NCBI GenBank assembly: GCA_902764045.1
Contig: CACWUI010000016.1
Span: 1-14,963, forward strand
Direction of reading: 5' to 3'
From: an uncultured Lachnospiraceae bacterium
Lineage (GTDB): Bacteria; Bacillota; Clostridia; Lachnospirales; Lachnospiraceae
Length of the DNA: 14,963 nucleotides
A program made the position numbers and the translations under genes. Below the pieces are notes generated by a model. It was not told the origin of the DNA. It ran no database searches and was given only the letters and a program-made list of their open reading frames with translations. Below, piece after piece: positions 5,767 through 13,114 of this stretch (position 1 is its first letter; the number at the start of each line of letters is the position of its first letter).

Positions 5767-5813
5767 CACTTGTACGCGTTTTAATTAATTAATTACGTCA
5801 GATAATGAGTTAT

Positions 5814-5901
5814 GGAGAAATACTCAAGAGGCTGAAGAGGCGCCCCTGCTAAGGGTGTAGGTCGGGCGACCGGCGCGAGGGTTCAAATCCCTCTTTCTCC
5901 G
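5814..5901 (+). tRNA. tRNA-Ser (anticodon GCU)
   Basis: The acceptor stem GGAGAAA (5814-5820) pairs with TTTCTCC (5894-5900), with discriminator G at 5901. The D-arm is CTC ... GAG. The anticodon stem CGCCC/GGGTG encloses loop CTGCTAA with anticodon GCT, reading AGC and AGU serine codons. A long variable arm (GGTCG ... CGACC type), as expected for serine, comes before the T-arm GAGGG-TTCAAAT-CCCTC. The 3' CCA is not encoded. It sits alone between its own promoter and terminator. Confidence 0.96.
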
Positions 5902-5909
5902 CTTGGCAG

Positions 5910-5935
5910 GAAGCCCTTCGGGGCTTCTTTTTTTT
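5910..5935 (+). terminator. Intrinsic terminator after tRNA-Ser
   Basis: GAAGCCC-TTCG-GGGCTTC (5910-5927) with a stable TTCG tetraloop, then T8 (5928-5935). The ribosome site of the next gene, GGAGG (5936-5940), follows the T run with no gap. Confidence 0.93.
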
Positions 5936-5950
5936 GGAGGATGTGATCAG

Positions 5951-6697
5951 ATGATAAAAGGAATACTATTTGACAAAGACGGGACCATTATAGACTTTTT
6001 TGCCGTATGGCCTAACCTTGCAAGAGAGGTGATACCTAAGTTTATAAGGCAGAATGAGATCGCAGACGAGGACGGCACCATTCAGAAAGATCTTTTGGAA
6101 AGGATCGGTCTTTCCGAGGACAAGGTAAATCCCAGAGGTGCCTTTGCATATAAATCCTATGGGGAGATCGCGGATGATATCTGCGCGGCTCTTACGGATC
6201 ACGGCGTTCTTATCGAGGTATATATTATCTATATGCAGATAAAGGATCTTTTTAAGAATACCATTAAGAATTCCACGCCTGTTTATAAAACCTTTACCGA
6301 TATGCCGGATCTTATGAGAGGACTGAAAAAGAAAGGAATTTTCATCGGACTTGCAACGGCTGACATTCAGGAGTCTGCAGAGAAGATGCTAAATGACCTT
6401 TATATCATGGACTTTTTTGACTATATCGGGGCGGATGACGGCACCAGAAAGCCCAAGCCAAACGGTGAGATGATAATGGAGTTTCGAGAGATCACGGGAC
6501 TGAAGGCTGACGAGATACTTGTGGTGGGAGACACCTTTAATGACATGCTGTTCGGAAAGCAGAACGGAACCGGGACAGCCGGGGTGCTCAGCGGTGTAAG
6601 CGATAAGGAAGATTTTGATGATATGGCGGACTATATCATAGAAACGGTTGCAGAGCTTCCGGAACTGATCGATAAAATAAACGGGGAAGAAAAATGA
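5951..6697 (+). CDS. HAD-superfamily hydrolase, phosphoglycolate phosphatase-like
   Basis: A 248-residue phosphatase with all four HAD motifs: FDKDGT (nucleophile Asp8, acid Asp10), the LATAD segment supplying Thr, a Lys in RKPKPNGEM, and VVGDTFNDM carrying the metal-binding acidic residues. A helical cap lies between motifs I and II, as in phosphoglycolate phosphatases and related HAD IA enzymes; the true substrate cannot be read from sequence. I place the start at ATG 5951, 10 bases after GGAGG, because the FDKDGT motif then falls at the usual position. A longer TTG start at 5903 would run through the tRNA terminator and is not credible. The only promoter I see upstream is that of tRNA-Ser, so expression may rely on terminator read-through. 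Confidence 0.85.
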   Translation: MIKGILFDKDGTIIDFFAVWPNLAREVIPKFIRQNEIADEDGTIQKDLLERIGLSEDKVNPRGAFAYKSYGEIADDICAALTDHGVLIEVYIIYMQIKDLFKNTIKNSTPVYKTFTDMPDLMRGLKKKGIFIGLATADIQESAEKMLNDLYIMDFFDYIGADDGTRKPKPNGEMIMEFREITGLKADEILVVGDTFNDMLFGKQNGTGTAGVLSGVSDKEDFDDMADYIIETVAELPELIDKINGEEK

Positions 6698-6713
6698 TTT
6701 AGATGAAGCAGAC

Positions 6714-6744
6714 AAAGGGACGGTGCTATGTCTCCTTTTCTTTT
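6714..6744 (+). terminator. Probable terminator after the HAD gene
   Basis: AAAGGGAC (6714-6721) pairs with GTCTCCTTT (6730-6738) with one bulged T. An interrupted T tail follows (6736-6744, TTTTCTTTT). Moderate strength. Confidence 0.55.
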
Positions 6745-6817
6745 GTATAGTCTTCGTTTTTTATGGATAGGATACACAAAAACCGTTACCCTGGCTTCGT
6801 TTTGTGCACTTTGTAAA

Positions 6818-6846
6818 TTGACAAACAGGATTTTTATGCATAAAAT
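6818..6846 (+). promoter_or_regulatory. Promoter of the secreted lysozyme gene
   Basis: A perfect TTGACA (6818-6823), 17 bases, TAAAAT (6841-6846). The -10 lies inside a near-perfect palindrome GATTTTTATGCATAAAATC (6829-6847; the inner 14 bases 6832-6845 are exact), which could be an operator. The leader is about 48 bases with AAGGAG at 6887-6892. Confidence 0.75.
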
Positions 6847-6900
6847 CAGGGGTTGAGAGACAAAAAAATGTTTTGCTGCCATATATAAGGAGTTTTTATT

Positions 6901-8856
6901 ATGAGAAAATGCAAAAAGGTCGCCGGTGCAATACTTGCAGCGGGGATTGCCGCGACAACTGTTGCATTGGGAAGCGGCACGGTTTATGCCGCAAATCAGG
7001 GTTACGTCACCGTCAAGACGGCAACAGGTGAGAAAGTTCAGTACATAGGAAAAGACGGAAAGCCTTATAAAGGATTTCATTACATGACAAAGGTCGAGGG
7101 GGCGACCACTCCTCACTTTGAATTTTTTGACAAAAACGGTTACAGGGTAACAAACTGGAAATATCTTACAAAATCAGACGGAGAAAAGATTCCGCATTGG
7201 TCATATTTCGGAAGCAATGGCTGGTTGCGGACGGGCTGGAAATATCTGACCGAGGCAGACGGAGAGAAAACGCCCCACTGGTCATACTTCGGGACCAAAG
7301 GCTGGCTTCAGACAGGCTGGAAGTATATGTCCAAGGCAGACGGTGAAAGCACGCCCCACTGGTCATACTTCGGAACCAAAGGCTGGCTTCAGACAGGCTG
7401 GAAATATCTGACCCAAGCAGATGGTGAGAAAACGCCTCACTGGTCATATTTCGGTAATAAGGGTTGGCTTCAGACGGGCTGGAAATATCTGACCGAGGCA
7501 GACGGAGAGAAAACGCCCCACTGGTCATATTTCGGAGACAACGGGTGGCTCAGGACCGGCTGGCAGAAGATGGGGACAAAGGAAAACCCGGACGGAAACG
7601 ATCCGGAACACTGGTCTTACTTCGGATCTAACGGATGGCTCGTTACCGGGACACAAAAGATTGATGGAAAGACCTATGTGTTTGATAAAAACGGATGGCT
7701 TACAAGCGGGGATCCCACTACGGGATCTACAGTTTCCGGTTCAGGCAAGGTTGCAAACGGCTGCTACACCATTTCGCCTTTAAGCAACACCAAGCTCTGC
7801 CTTGATGTAAAAAATGCTTCAACCGCCAACGGAACAACCATTCAGACATTTAAGAACAATGGAACCTTTGCCCAGAAGTTTCAGATAGCCCATTTGGGTA
7901 ACGAGGAATACAGTGTAAGGACTGCAATAACCATTTACGGATCAGCCCTTACGGTAAACGGTTCCATATCAGCAGGAACCCCTATAGTACAAAAGAGTTA
8001 CAGCAAAGCCGACACTCAGAAATGGAAAATTGTTTCTGTCGGAAAAGACAAATACACATTTAAAACTTCAGACGGCAAATATGTTCTTGACGTATCTTCA
8101 GGGGTGGCTAAGCTTGCAAAGTCAACGGGAAGCAAATCCCAGTTATTTAAGCTTACAAAAACCAGCGGATATATGGTCAGAAACAACCGCAAATACTATT
8201 TTAATTCAAACGGCCAGACTCCCATGATAGGCATTGACGTTTCCAAATGGAATTCGGTAAATGTGGATATCAACTGGAAGAAAGTAAAGGCTGACGGTAT
8301 AGGCTTTGTTATCATCAGGACCAATTACGGATCTGACAGTAAGTGGGAGTGGAAGACCCAGGATTATATAAAAGGGTGCGAGGCCAACAACATTCCTTAC
8401 GGTGTGTATTTCTATTCCATAGCCACCACCAATGCCGAGGCAGACAAAGAGGTGGCGCTTGCCAAGAAAATGCTTGGAAAACACAATCCGCCTCTGGGAG
8501 TATTTATAGATATCGAGGATGATGCCGCATATAAGAAAGCCTTCGGAAGCATTTATACAAATTATGCAAGAAGAAAGATAACGGATCTTACAAAGAGGAT
8601 GGCAAACAATCTTAAAGCCAGCGGTTACAAGGTTGGTGTTTATGCCAATGCCAATTACTTAAATAATGTGTTGTACAAAAATGAGATTCCTAATGTTTAC
8701 TGGGGTGCATATTACTATAGAAATCCCAATTCCAATCCGGACGGACTGTTTTCGCCCAATACCGACTGGAGCATCTGGCAGTATTCCGAAACAGGAAGGG
8801 TAGACGGGATCAGCGGAATAGTGGATATGAACACGTTGATCGAAAAGTACTGGTAA
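6901..8856 (+). CDS. Secreted GH25 lysozyme with cell-wall-binding repeats and ricin-like domain
   Basis: A 651-residue exported muramidase. Residues 1-30 are a signal peptide (MRKCKK, hydrophobic core, cleavage near VYA-A). Residues 41-85 are a degenerate repeat, then five 27-residue cell-wall-binding units of the pattern WKYLTxADGEKTPHWSYFG (86-220), a 30-residue variant and a short final unit. Residues 284-420 resemble a ricin-type beta-trefoil lectin domain. Residues 424-440 look like one more wall-binding unit (NRKYYFNSNG). Residues 444-651 are GH25: DVSKWN (Asp446), FIDIEDD (Asp537, Glu539 as likely catalytic acids), WQYS and VDMN. The expected role is cleavage of the MurNAc-GlcNAc bond in peptidoglycan, for own wall turnover or attack on competitors. 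It stands alone between a promoter and a terminator. Confidence 0.92.
   Translation: MRKCKKVAGAILAAGIAATTVALGSGTVYAANQGYVTVKTATGEKVQYIGKDGKPYKGFHYMTKVEGATTPHFEFFDKNGYRVTNWKYLTKSDGEKIPHWSYFGSNGWLRTGWKYLTEADGEKTPHWSYFGTKGWLQTGWKYMSKADGESTPHWSYFGTKGWLQTGWKYLTQADGEKTPHWSYFGNKGWLQTGWKYLTEADGEKTPHWSYFGDNGWLRTGWQKMGTKENPDGNDPEHWSYFGSNGWLVTGTQKIDGKTYVFDKNGWLTSGDPTTGSTVSGSGKVANGCYTISPLSNTKLCLDVKNASTANGTTIQTFKNNGTFAQKFQIAHLGNEEYSVRTAITIYGSALTVNGSISAGTPIVQKSYSKADTQKWKIVSVGKDKYTFKTSDGKYVLDVSSGVAKLAKSTGSKSQLFKLTKTSGYMVRNNRKYYFNSNGQTPMIGIDVSKWNSVNVDINWKKVKADGIGFVIIRTNYGSDSKWEWKTQDYIKGCEANNIPYGVYFYSIATTNAEADKEVALAKKMLGKHNPPLGVFIDIEDDAAYKKAFGSIYTNYARRKITDLTKRMANNLKASGYKVGVYANANYLNNVLYKNEIPNVYWGAYYYRNPNSNPDGLFSPNTDWSIWQYSETGRVDGISGIVDMNTLIEKYW
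7156..7560 (+). repeat. Five tandem 81-base units coding wall-binding repeats
   Basis: In-frame units start at 7156, 7237, 7318, 7399 and 7480. Units 2 and 5 are identical at the DNA level over about 50 bases from TGGAAATATCTGACCGAGGC. A sixth unit of 90 bases (7561-7650) carries a 9-base expansion. The near-identity suggests recent duplication or homogenisation. Confidence 0.9.
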
Positions 8857-8863
8857 AAATTTT

Positions 8864-8895
8864 AAAAACAGGGTTTAAAACGCCCTGTTTTTTTT
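8864..8895 (+). terminator. Terminator after the lysozyme gene
   Basis: AAAAACAGGG (8864-8873) pairs with CCCTGTTTTT (8883-8892), with T continuing to 8895. It starts 8 bases after the TAA. Confidence 0.9.
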
Positions 8896-8902
8896 ATATA
8901 AT
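8874..8902 (+). promoter_or_regulatory. Possible promoter of the coaX-thrS-dapL operon
   Basis: A perfect TATAAT (8897-8902) lies 17 bases after TTTAAA (8874-8879), a four-of-six match to the -35 that falls in the loop of the preceding terminator. No better candidate is seen before coaX. Confidence 0.4.
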
Positions 8903-8946
8903 CATAGGATAGTAGCTTTTTAAATAATTTGAATTGAGGAAGAAAA

Positions 8947-9750
8947 ATGTCAGAGCGCAGGGAGAACGAAAGAGGGACCATACTTGCCATAGATATCGGC
9001 AACTCCACCATAGTCATGGGGTGTATAAATGACGATGCCATTCTGCTTGAGGAGAGGGTTGCCACAAGATCCGACAAGACCAAGATAGAGCACGCCATGG
9101 TGATAAAGTCCATGATAGAGTTAAATGGTGTAAGTACGGATGATATAAAGGGCGTGATCATTTCCTCGGTAGTGCCTCCACTTACCAATGTCATCAAAGC
9201 AGCAGCAAAGATGATCACGGGTATCGAGCCTCTGGTGGTGGGACCGGGAGTAAAGACAGGTCTTCCCATTCTCATGGATGATCCCCGGACAGTGGGAAGC
9301 GACCTGATAGTTGCAGCAGTTGCGGCCTCCCACGAATACGGTAAGCCCGCTATCATCGTAGATGTGGGCACAGCCACCACCATTACCGTGGTAAGTGAAG
9401 CGGGGGCATATATCGGCGGTGTTATCATGCCGGGGGTCCAGGTGTCCCAGGAGGCGTTGGTCTCAAAGACTGCCCAGCTTCTTCATGTAAGTCTGGATGC
9501 GCCGCCGAAGGTGGTTGGGAAAAATACCATCGATGCCTTACGCAGTGGTGCCATATACGGCAATGCAGCCTGCATTGACGGCATGATCGCCAAATTTAAA
9601 AAAGAACTGGGGCTGCCTGACAATACAGTAGTGGTAGCCACAGGAGGACTTTCGGGAGAGATCATCCCCAAGTGCGGGGAAAAGATCATTGCAGACAAGC
9701 ACCTGCTTATAAAGGGAATGAAGATAATATATGACAGAAACGTGAGTTAA
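8947..9750 (+). CDS. coaX: Type III pantothenate kinase
   Basis: This 267-residue ASKHA-fold kinase phosphorylates pantothenate, the first step of coenzyme A synthesis. Motifs are LAIDIGNSTIVMG (phosphate-binding loop, Asp16), VGSDLIVAAVAA (catalytic Asp119), VDVGTATTITVV (Asp139) and GGVIMPGV. The usual Arg after the catalytic Asp (GADR) is Leu here; I believe this occurs in some relatives. A GAGGA ribosome site lies 6 bases before the ATG. A few extra charged residues (SERRENERG) precede the core. It is the first gene of a tight operon: thrS begins 14 bases after its TAA. Type III kinases need a monovalent cation and resist CoA feedback; those traits are family knowledge. Confidence 0.92.
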   Translation: MSERRENERGTILAIDIGNSTIVMGCINDDAILLEERVATRSDKTKIEHAMVIKSMIELNGVSTDDIKGVIISSVVPPLTNVIKAAAKMITGIEPLVVGPGVKTGLPILMDDPRTVGSDLIVAAVAASHEYGKPAIIVDVGTATTITVVSEAGAYIGGVIMPGVQVSQEALVSKTAQLLHVSLDAPPKVVGKNTIDALRSGAIYGNAACIDGMIAKFKKELGLPDNTVVVATGGLSGEIIPKCGEKIIADKHLLIKGMKIIYDRNVS

Positions 9751-9764
9751 AAGGGGTTTTTAAT

Positions 9765-11729
9765 ATGCTTATTACATTAAAAGACGGTTCAAAAAAAGAA
9801 TATAAAGAGGGAATGAGCGTTTATGAGATCGCCGCCGACATAAGCGAAGGTCTTGCAAGGGCAGCCTGTGCGGGAGAGATAGACGGAGAAGTAGTGGATC
9901 TTCGTACACCGGTGGAGAAGGACTGTGTACTCAGTATACTTACTGCAAAGGACGAAAAAGGATTGCACGCACTACGCCATACTGCATCCCATATACTTGC
10001 CCAGGCGGTAAAAAGACTTCATCCCGATGCAAAGGTTACCATCGGACCTTCCATAGATGACGGCTTCTATTACGATTTTGATACAGAACCTTTTTCAAGA
10101 GAGGATCTGGATGCTTTAGAAACAGAGATGAAAAAGATCGTAAAGGAAGGGCTTGATATTAAACGATTCACACTTCCCAGGAACGAGGCCATCGCTCTTA
10201 TGAAAGAGAAAAACGAGCCCTTTAAGGTAGAGCTTATAGAAGATCTTCCCGAAGGTGAGGAGATCAGCTTTTATGAGCAGGGAGAGTTTGTTGATCTTTG
10301 CGCCGGACCACATCTTATGAATACAAAGGGTGTAAAAGCATTTAAGCTTATTTCTTCTTCCATGGCTTACTGGAGAGGTGATGAGAATAAAGCGCGTCTC
10401 CAGAGGATATACGGCACGGCCTACGATAATAAGGACGACTTAAAGGCACATTTACAGAGGCTGGAAGAGGCTAAGCAAAGAGACCATAATAAATTGGGGC
10501 GTGAGATGGGGCTCTTTACCACCGTGGATATCATAGGTCAGGGGCTGCCGCTGTTTACTCCCAAGGGAACCCGTATCCTTATGACACTGCAACGCTGGAT
10601 CGAGGATCTGGAAGACTTTGAGTGGGGATATGTCAGGACGAAGACCCCGCTTATGGCAAAGAGCGATCTTTATGAGCTTTCCGGTCACTGGGGTCATTAC
10701 AAGGACGGCATGTTCGTGCTGGGGGATGAAGAAAAGGATAAGGAAGTGCTGGCGCTTCGTCCCATGACCTGTCCCTTCCAGTATCATGTGTACAAGAACT
10801 TCCAGCATTCTTACAAAGATATGCCTTACCGTATGAGTGAGACGTCCACCCTGTTCAGGCGGGAGGATTCCGGAGAGATGCACGGACTTACAAGAGTGCG
10901 CCAGTTTACAATTACGGAGGGACACCTCATCATACGTCCGGATCAGTGCGAGGAAGAACTGGAAAGATGCATAGATCTGTCAAATTATGTGTTTAAGACA
11001 CTTGGTCTTGAAAATGACGTAACTTACAGGTTATCCAAATGGGATCCAAATAACAAGGACAAGTACGAGGGTGATGAAGAATACTGGAATTCTACCCAGG
11101 ATGCGCTTCGCCGGGTGCTTAAGGAAAAAGGGCTTCCTTTTACGGAAGAATGGGGCGAGGCGGCATTCTACGGACCCAAGATCGATATCCAGGCGAAGAA
11201 TGTTTATGGAAAAGAGGATACCATGGTCACCATCCAGCTTGACTGTGCCAATGGTGAGGTCTTTGATATGTACTATATCGATGAGGAAGGCAAGAAACAG
11301 CGACCCTACATTATCCACAGGACATCCCTGGGGTGCTATGAGAGAACCCTTGCATGGCTTATCGAGAAATACGCCGGCAATCTTCCCACGTGGCTTTGCC
11401 CCGAGCAGGTAAGGGTCCTTCCCATTTCCGACAAATACATGGATTATGCCGAAAGCGTGGGAGAGAAGCTTAAGGCGGCGGGTATTCTCTGCAGTGTTGA
11501 CAAACGCGCCGAAAAGATCGGTTATAAGATCAGGGAGGCAAGGCTGGAGAGGATCCCTTACATGGTCATCGTCGGGGAAAAAGAGGAGGCCGACGGCACC
11601 GTTTCGATCCGTAGCCGGTTCAAAGGGGAAGAGGGAGCTGAAAATACGGATGAGTTTATTGCAGATATCTTAAAAGAAATAAATACAAAGGAGATCAGAA
11701 AGATCGAAGTTGAACCTGACAGGGAATAA
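9765..11729 (+). CDS. thrS: Threonyl-tRNA synthetase
   Basis: A full-length 654-residue class II synthetase that charges tRNA-Thr. It has an N-terminal TGS domain (1-62), the editing domain with HTASH (His72, His76) and DLCAGPH (Cys179, His183) that removes mischarged Ser, the catalytic core, and a C-terminal anticodon-binding domain (about 545-645). The zinc ligands that select Thr appear as Cys336 (PMTCPFQ), His387 and His518 (IIHRTSLG). Motif 2 reads TRVRQFTITEGHLI instead of the E. coli-type RGFTQDDAHIF, yet keeps the zinc His. LGCYERT replaces the more common LGSxER. AAAAGGGG precedes the ATG. There is no T-box leader; the gene follows coaX by 14 bases and lies 14 bases before the aminotransferase gene. 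Confidence 0.95.
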   Translation: MLITLKDGSKKEYKEGMSVYEIAADISEGLARAACAGEIDGEVVDLRTPVEKDCVLSILTAKDEKGLHALRHTASHILAQAVKRLHPDAKVTIGPSIDDGFYYDFDTEPFSREDLDALETEMKKIVKEGLDIKRFTLPRNEAIALMKEKNEPFKVELIEDLPEGEEISFYEQGEFVDLCAGPHLMNTKGVKAFKLISSSMAYWRGDENKARLQRIYGTAYDNKDDLKAHLQRLEEAKQRDHNKLGREMGLFTTVDIIGQGLPLFTPKGTRILMTLQRWIEDLEDFEWGYVRTKTPLMAKSDLYELSGHWGHYKDGMFVLGDEEKDKEVLALRPMTCPFQYHVYKNFQHSYKDMPYRMSETSTLFRREDSGEMHGLTRVRQFTITEGHLIIRPDQCEEELERCIDLSNYVFKTLGLENDVTYRLSKWDPNNKDKYEGDEEYWNSTQDALRRVLKEKGLPFTEEWGEAAFYGPKIDIQAKNVYGKEDTMVTIQLDCANGEVFDMYYIDEEGKKQRPYIIHRTSLGCYERTLAWLIEKYAGNLPTWLCPEQVRVLPISDKYMDYAESVGEKLKAAGILCSVDKRAEKIGYKIREARLERIPYMVIVGEKEEADGTVSIRSRFKGEEGAENTDEFIADILKEINTKEIRKIEVEPDRE

Positions 11730-11743
11730 TAAAGGAGGCATGT

Positions 11744-12958
11744 ATGTTTTTTATCAATAACAATTTTCAGAGATTACCGGGGAATTATTTATTTTCTACT
11801 ATCGCAAAAAAGGTTAACGAATATAAGGAGGCAAATCCGGATAAAAGCATTATCAGTCTGGGGATAGGTGATGTTACAAGGCCCCTTCCTCCCGCAGTGA
11901 TAAAAGCGCTGCATGATGCGGTGGATGAGATGGCTGATGCTTCCACGTTCAGAGGCTACGGTCCGGAGCAGGGATATCTTTTCCTTCGTGAGACTATTGT
12001 AAAAGAGGATTATGCGCCTAAGGGAGTTGATATTTCCGCTGATGAGATATATGTGGGGGACGGTGCAAAGTCTGATTCGGGAAATATCCAGGAGCTTTTT
12101 TACAAGGACGCGAAGATAGCGGTGACTGATCCCGTATATCCCGTGTATGTGGACAGTAATGCCATTGCCGGCCGGGCAGGGTTTTTTGATGCCATCGAAG
12201 AAAAATGGAACGATCTGATCTACATGCCATGTACCGAAGAAAACTGCTTTGCTCCCCAGCTTCCGGGAGAAAAGCCGGATGTGATTTATCTTTGCTTCCC
12301 TAACAACCCCACGGGTTCGACCATTCCCAAGTCAGAGCTTCAGGAGTGGGTGGATTATGCCAATACCATAGGAGCCCTTATTATCTATGATGCGGCTTAT
12401 GAGGCATATATTTCTTCGGATAATGTGGCTCATTCCATCTTTGAATGCGAGGGGGCAAGGACCTGTGCCATTGAGATAAGATCATTTTCAAAGAATGCGG
12501 GATTTACGGGAACAAGACTGGGCTTTACGGTTATCCCCAGGGAGCTGGAGTTCGGACATGTGAAGCTGGGAGATCTCTGGGCGAGACGCCAGGGCACTAA
12601 GTTTAACGGAGCGCCTTACATTATCCAGAGAGCCGGTGAGGCTGTTTACTCTGAAGAAGGTAAAGCCCAGGTGAAAGAACTTGTAAGTTATTACATGGAA
12701 AATGCAAAGCTTATAAGAGAGACTCTTGAGAGCATGGGATATACGGTTTCCGGAGGAATAGACGCTCCTTATATCTGGATGAAGACACCGGAGGATATGG
12801 AGTCCTGGGAGTTCTTCGATAAGCTGCTTACCGAGGCCAATGTAGTGGGGACCCCCGGATCGGGCTTCGGACCCAGCGGAGAAGGGTATTTCAGACTGAC
12901 TGCCTTCGGCACTCATGAGAATACGAAAGAGGCACTGGAGAGGATAAAGAAGTTATAA
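11744..12958 (+). CDS. dapL: LL-diaminopimelate aminotransferase
   Basis: A 404-residue PLP-dependent class I aminotransferase that turns tetrahydrodipicolinate directly into LL-diaminopimelate, the short route to meso-DAP for peptidoglycan and to lysine. Recognisable features are the N-terminus INNNFQRLPGNYLFSTIAKK, LGIGDVTRPLP, the TFRGYGPEQGY segment typical of DapL, the CFPNNPTG loop, and the PLP-binding Lys250 in RSFSKNAGFTGTRLG. Length matches the family. AAAGGAGG lies 5 bases before the chosen ATG. It is the last gene of the coaX-thrS-dapL run and is followed by a terminator 17 bases after the stop. Presence of dapL fits Clostridia that lack the succinylase branch. Confidence 0.95.
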   Translation: MFFINNNFQRLPGNYLFSTIAKKVNEYKEANPDKSIISLGIGDVTRPLPPAVIKALHDAVDEMADASTFRGYGPEQGYLFLRETIVKEDYAPKGVDISADEIYVGDGAKSDSGNIQELFYKDAKIAVTDPVYPVYVDSNAIAGRAGFFDAIEEKWNDLIYMPCTEENCFAPQLPGEKPDVIYLCFPNNPTGSTIPKSELQEWVDYANTIGALIIYDAAYEAYISSDNVAHSIFECEGARTCAIEIRSFSKNAGFTGTRLGFTVIPRELEFGHVKLGDLWARRQGTKFNGAPYIIQRAGEAVYSEEGKAQVKELVSYYMENAKLIRETLESMGYTVSGGIDAPYIWMKTPEDMESWEFFDKLLTEANVVGTPGSGFGPSGEGYFRLTAFGTHENTKEALERIKKL

Positions 12959-12975
12959 ATAAAGTCATTAGACGG

Positions 12976-12998
12976 GGGGGCGAAAGCCCTCTTTTTTT
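12976..12998 (+). terminator. Terminator after dapL
   Basis: GGGGGC-GAAA-GCCCTC (12976-12991), a GC-rich stem with a GNRA-type tetraloop and one G-T pair, then T7 (12992-12998). Confidence 0.92.
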
Positions 12999-13020
12999 AG
13001 TGCCTTCTACCATTTTGGGA

Positions 13021-13052
13021 AATTATTATCCCCCCTGGGGGGGTTAATGATT
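13021..13052. repeat. Inverted repeat with C6/G7 core upstream of the methyltransferase
   Basis: The left arm AATTATTATCCCCCC (13021-13035) pairs with GGGGGGGTTAATGATT (13037-13052) around one central T, giving about 15 pairs including two G-T type pairs and one bulge. The right arm contains the -35 of the methyltransferase promoter, so the element could be an operator or a DNA hairpin over the promoter. Confidence 0.6.
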
Positions 13053-13072
13053 AAAAGCCGACTTGATAAAAT
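13037..13072 (+). promoter_or_regulatory. G7-TTAA type promoter of the methyltransferase gene
   Basis: G7 (13037-13043) joined directly to TTAATG (13044-13049), 17 bases, TAAAAT (13067-13072). The distance from the last G to the -10 is 23 bases, exactly as in the promoter at 13954-13989. The leader is about 36 bases. Confidence 0.55.
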
Positions 13073-13114
13073 AAGAGCGTACATACATGTTTTACATTTT
13101 GTGGAGGTGCGTTT

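Noticed and set aside
5134..5769. 211-codon - strand frame opposite the DUF4428 gene
   Set aside because: It begins inside the tRNA promoter, lacks a ribosome site, and lies antisense to a gene with clear domains.
5781..5795. TTAA tandem run as an insertion or attachment site
   Set aside because: It has no flanking mobile gene, no duplicated tRNA end and no partner repeat; it is probably just an AT-rich leader.
5814..5901. The window's tRNA as a possible amber suppressor for gyrA
   Set aside because: Its anticodon is GCU, which reads AGC and AGU; it cannot read UAG.
5903..5950. Longer TTG start for the HAD protein
   Set aside because: It would translate through the tRNA terminator and put non-homologous residues before FDKDGT; GGAGG supports ATG 5951.
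7166..7528. 120-codon - strand frame with repeated sequence opposite the lysozyme repeats
   Set aside because: Its repetition is just the mirror of the 81-base wall-binding units on the + strand.
7156..7650. CRISPR-like regular repetition
   Set aside because: Units are contiguous, in frame and coding, with no spacers; they are cell-wall-binding repeats.
9700..9765. T-box or other riboswitch before thrS
   Set aside because: Only 14 bases separate coaX and thrS, with no room for a T-box, and no specifier or T-box sequence is seen.
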